From positions 1-7,778 of the forward strand of contig CATPAV010000176.1 of assembly GCA_955652245.1 (NCBI GenBank): DNA of 7,778 nucleotides, written 5' to 3'. Each line of letters starts with the position of its first letter. Position 1 is the stretch's first letter. The translations under genes and the position numbers were made by a program. The stretch is from an uncultured Candidatus Udaeobacter sp. GTDB taxonomy: Bacteria > Verrucomicrobiota > Verrucomicrobiia > Chthoniobacterales > UBA10450. This document shows positions 5,850 through 7,778 of this stretch, piece by piece. The notes beneath the pieces are model-generated. The model was given only the letters and a program-made list of their open reading frames with translations, did not search any database and had not been told where the DNA came from.

Positions 5850-5959
5850 CGGAAGGCGTGAACCAAAGTTGGTTTCTGCGTTGCGGAAAGCGAGCAGCGT
5901 TACCAGGAGCTCGAACGAAAATATCAGGACCTCGCAGGTCAGATCTTCAGTCCGGCAAA
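5850..5959. other. Convergent gap with possible coding remnant
   Basis: This 110-bp region lies between the LysM stop and the ABC exporter stop. A small imperfect terminator-like repeat AACCA/TGGTT (5861-5865 and 5870-5874) sits near its left end, followed by TTCT. From about 5877 the plus strand reads CVAESEQRYQELERKYQDLA and on to a TAG at 5961-5963, a coiled-coil-like peptide in the same frame as the LysM gene. Two stops (5847, 5859) separate it from that gene, and it has no start codon of its own. It is therefore at best a remnant; no intact gene is seen. Confidence 0.3.
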
Positions 5960-7759
5960 TTAGATCGACAGTTGCTCGTCGGGGGCATGAATTGACAAGG
6001 TCGCTATTTCCGCTGGGGTTTCCAGTTCAGGCTGCGGCGAGGTCTCGAGTAAACTCTGCTCGCACAGCCGGGCATATTTTCCGCCGAAGGCGAGCAATTC
6101 ATCGTGCCTGCCGCGCTCAATGATTCGGCCGTGGTCGAGCACGAGGATCTGATCCGCGCGAACGATGGTTGAGAGCCGGTGCGCGATTACGATCGACGTA
6201 CGGTGAAACATCAGGCGTTCGAGTGCTTCTTGAATCAGCCGCTCCGTCGCAGTGTCTACGCTCGCTGTCGCTTCATCGAGGATCAAAATTGGTGGATCCT
6301 TCAGCAGCGCGCGTGCAATGGATAAGCGTTGTTTTTCGCCCACGCTCAATTTCACGCCGCGTTCACCGACAACGCTTTCCAAACCAGCCGGCAACCGTTC
6401 GATGAATCCCCGCGCATTGGCTGCGTCCGCCGCGCGCCATAGTTCCACATCGGTCGCATCCGGTTTTCCCATCAAAAGATTTTCACGAATCGAGCCGTTG
6501 AATAGAAAACTCTCCTGCGTCACTACACCAATCGCTTCGCGTAAGCGGCCCAGGGGATATTCGCGGATCGGCTTTCTATCGATATAAATTTCACCATCGC
6601 TAAATTCGTAAAATCGAACGAGCAAGTTCACCAAAGTCGATTTTCCGGCACCGGTGGCGCCCACGAGCGCGACAGTTGCGCCTGGTGACGCGTGAAATGA
6701 AACGCGATCGAGCGCAGGAAGCCCCTCGGTATAACTGAAACTCACGTTCTCGTAGCGAATGTCGCCAGCGATTCGCGCTGACATCTTTCCATCGATCCAA
6801 CCTGGCTCGACTGCTTCATCAAGAATTTCAAAAACACGTTCGCCCGCGGCGCGGCCGGCTTGCATAAGTTGGTTGAGCTGATGGAGCCGGCTGATTGGAT
6901 CGTAAAGAAATGCCGTGAGCATAAGAAACGCGACCAGGTCGCCGATTTGCATCGAGCCCGTCAACACGGCGTGACTGCCAAACCCGAGCACGAGCACTGC
7001 GCCGAACGCCTCGAACATCGACATCGATGGGCTGTAGATCGCCCAAACCCGCATGACCACGAGCGTGGCGTGGCGCAATTGATCGCTCACCCGATTGAAC
7101 CGCGCATGCTCGTCCTTCTCGCGCACGAAGCTTTTGATCTGGCGAACCCCGGAAAGATTATCGTGCAACAGCGCGTTCATGGCTGAAGCGGCGCGGCGTT
7201 GCAAACGATAACGGCGATGCGCAGTCAAAGTGTAAGTGAGCGCGCCGGCGATGAGCAATGGAAACGGCGCCAACGCAAGCAGTGCGAGCTTTGCGTTCAA
7301 ATAAAACATCACGACCATTACGATCACAACCTGTAACAGGGCGACCACGCCTTGCTCGATACCGTCAATCAGCACGCGCTCGACCGAGTTCACATCCTCA
7401 ATCACGCGCGTCATCAGATCGCCCGTGGCCCGATTATCGAACCAACGAAGCGGCAGCAACTGAATATGAGAATACAAATCGCTGCGCAGATCGAAGATCA
7501 CTTTTTGCTCGAACGTATTGTTCAGCACAATCCGCACCGCATTGAAAGCATGCTGAAGCAGAAACGCCGCCGCCGCCAATAAAACCAACGGCAACAATTT
7601 CTCGGGATGATTCGTGCGCACAACGTCGTTGATGATCCATTTCGTCACGGCCGGGAAAATGATCACCATGAAAGTCCCAAGGACCGCACACGTCAGCGTC
7701 CCGACGGCGAGCAATGGATAGCGCTTCAGATAGGCAAACACGCGCCAGACCGTTTTCAT
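5960..7759 (-). CDS. MsbA-type ABC exporter (fused membrane and ATPase domains)
   Basis: This 599-residue half-transporter would act as a homodimer in the inner membrane. The N-terminal exporter domain (about 1-320) shows six likely membrane segments: about 15-36, 55-72, 138-154, 158-178, 247-265 and 272-287. The typical 'RWFDNRATGDLMTRVIEDVNSV' and 'SGVRQIKSFVREKDE' coupling regions are present. The nucleotide-binding domain follows: YENVSFSY (A-loop region), Walker A GATGAGKST (367-375), Q-loop Gln415, signature LSVGEKQR (471-478), Walker B ILILDEATAS with Asp495/Glu496, D-loop SVDTATE, and H-loop His527 (IAHRLST). The signature is LSVGE rather than LSGGQ, a common variant. The family includes MsbA lipid A flippases and multidrug exporters; the substrate cannot be told from sequence alone. 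A Glu/Pro-rich tail of about 30 residues is unusual but minor. GAGG lies about 11 nt before the ATG, near the window edge. It appears unrelated to the proteasome cluster. Confidence 0.93.
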   Translation of the reverse strand: MKTVWRVFAYLKRYPLLAVGTLTCAVLGTFMVIIFPAVTKWIINDVVRTNHPEKLLPLVLLAAAAFLLQHAFNAVRIVLNNTFEQKVIFDLRSDLYSHIQLLPLRWFDNRATGDLMTRVIEDVNSVERVLIDGIEQGVVALLQVVIVMVVMFYLNAKLALLALAPFPLLIAGALTYTLTAHRRYRLQRRAASAMNALLHDNLSGVRQIKSFVREKDEHARFNRVSDQLRHATLVVMRVWAIYSPSMSMFEAFGAVLVLGFGSHAVLTGSMQIGDLVAFLMLTAFLYDPISRLHQLNQLMQAGRAAGERVFEILDEAVEPGWIDGKMSARIAGDIRYENVSFSYTEGLPALDRVSFHASPGATVALVGATGAGKSTLVNLLVRFYEFSDGEIYIDRKPIREYPLGRLREAIGVVTQESFLFNGSIRENLLMGKPDATDVELWRAADAANARGFIERLPAGLESVVGERGVKLSVGEKQRLSIARALLKDPPILILDEATASVDTATERLIQEALERLMFHRTSIVIAHRLSTIVRADQILVLDHGRIIERGRHDELLAFGGKYARLCEQSLLETSPQPELETPAEIATLSIHAPDEQLSI

Positions 7760-7778
7760 TGCGCAATCAACCTCAACG

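Noticed and set aside
5869..6123. Plus-strand 84-residue frame over the ABC exporter 3' end
   Set aside because: Starts with TTG, is rich in Arg/Ser, and is mostly antisense to a clear ABC exporter.
1..7778. tRNA, rRNA, CRISPR array, insertion sequence or phage elements
   Set aside because: I saw no cloverleaf, regularly spaced repeats, transposase or terminal repeats; the window is almost fully explained by protein-coding genes.

Overview
The window looks like a chromosomal segment of a Gram-negative, moderately GC-rich bacterium. It carries the end of a BamA-type outer-membrane assembly protein followed by a Skp/OmpH chaperone, periplasmic cell-wall proteins, and a 20S proteasome with a small ubiquitin-like modifier of the UBact type. 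A proteasome/UBact pair beside BamA-Skp points to the Verrucomicrobia (a soil Spartobacteria/Chthoniobacterales-like genome is my best guess) rather than Actinobacteria, where proteasomes are better known. The taxonomic call is inference from gene content; no rRNA or other marker is present.

Left part, plus strand (1-1852): the BamA C-terminal strands (partial), then skp, a clear rho-independent terminator, and a DUF3108-like exported protein whose start is unclear. It converges on the central minus-strand cluster.

Central cluster, minus strand (5268 down to 1897): UBact modifier, then proteasome beta subunit, alpha subunit, an N-acetylmuramoyl-L-alanine amidase and a two-domain peptidoglycan-binding protein. 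The first three genes overlap by 1 and 4 nt, so they are almost certainly co-transcribed and translationally coupled. The amidase follows 13 nt later and the peptidoglycan-binding gene 37 nt after that, so all five may form one operon. By analogy with the Pup-proteasome system, UBact would be ligated to lysines of target proteins, and an ATPase ring would feed these into the alpha7-beta7-beta7-alpha7 chamber. The ATPase (Mpa/ARC) and the PafA/Dop-type ligase and deconjugase are not in this window.

Right part: a LysM protein is divergent from UBact across a 104-bp region with nested inverted repeats. It is followed by a 110-bp convergent gap containing a possible gene remnant, and then by a complete MsbA-type ABC exporter on the minus strand. 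The most notable content is the compact UBact-PrcB-PrcA unit set among cell-envelope genes.
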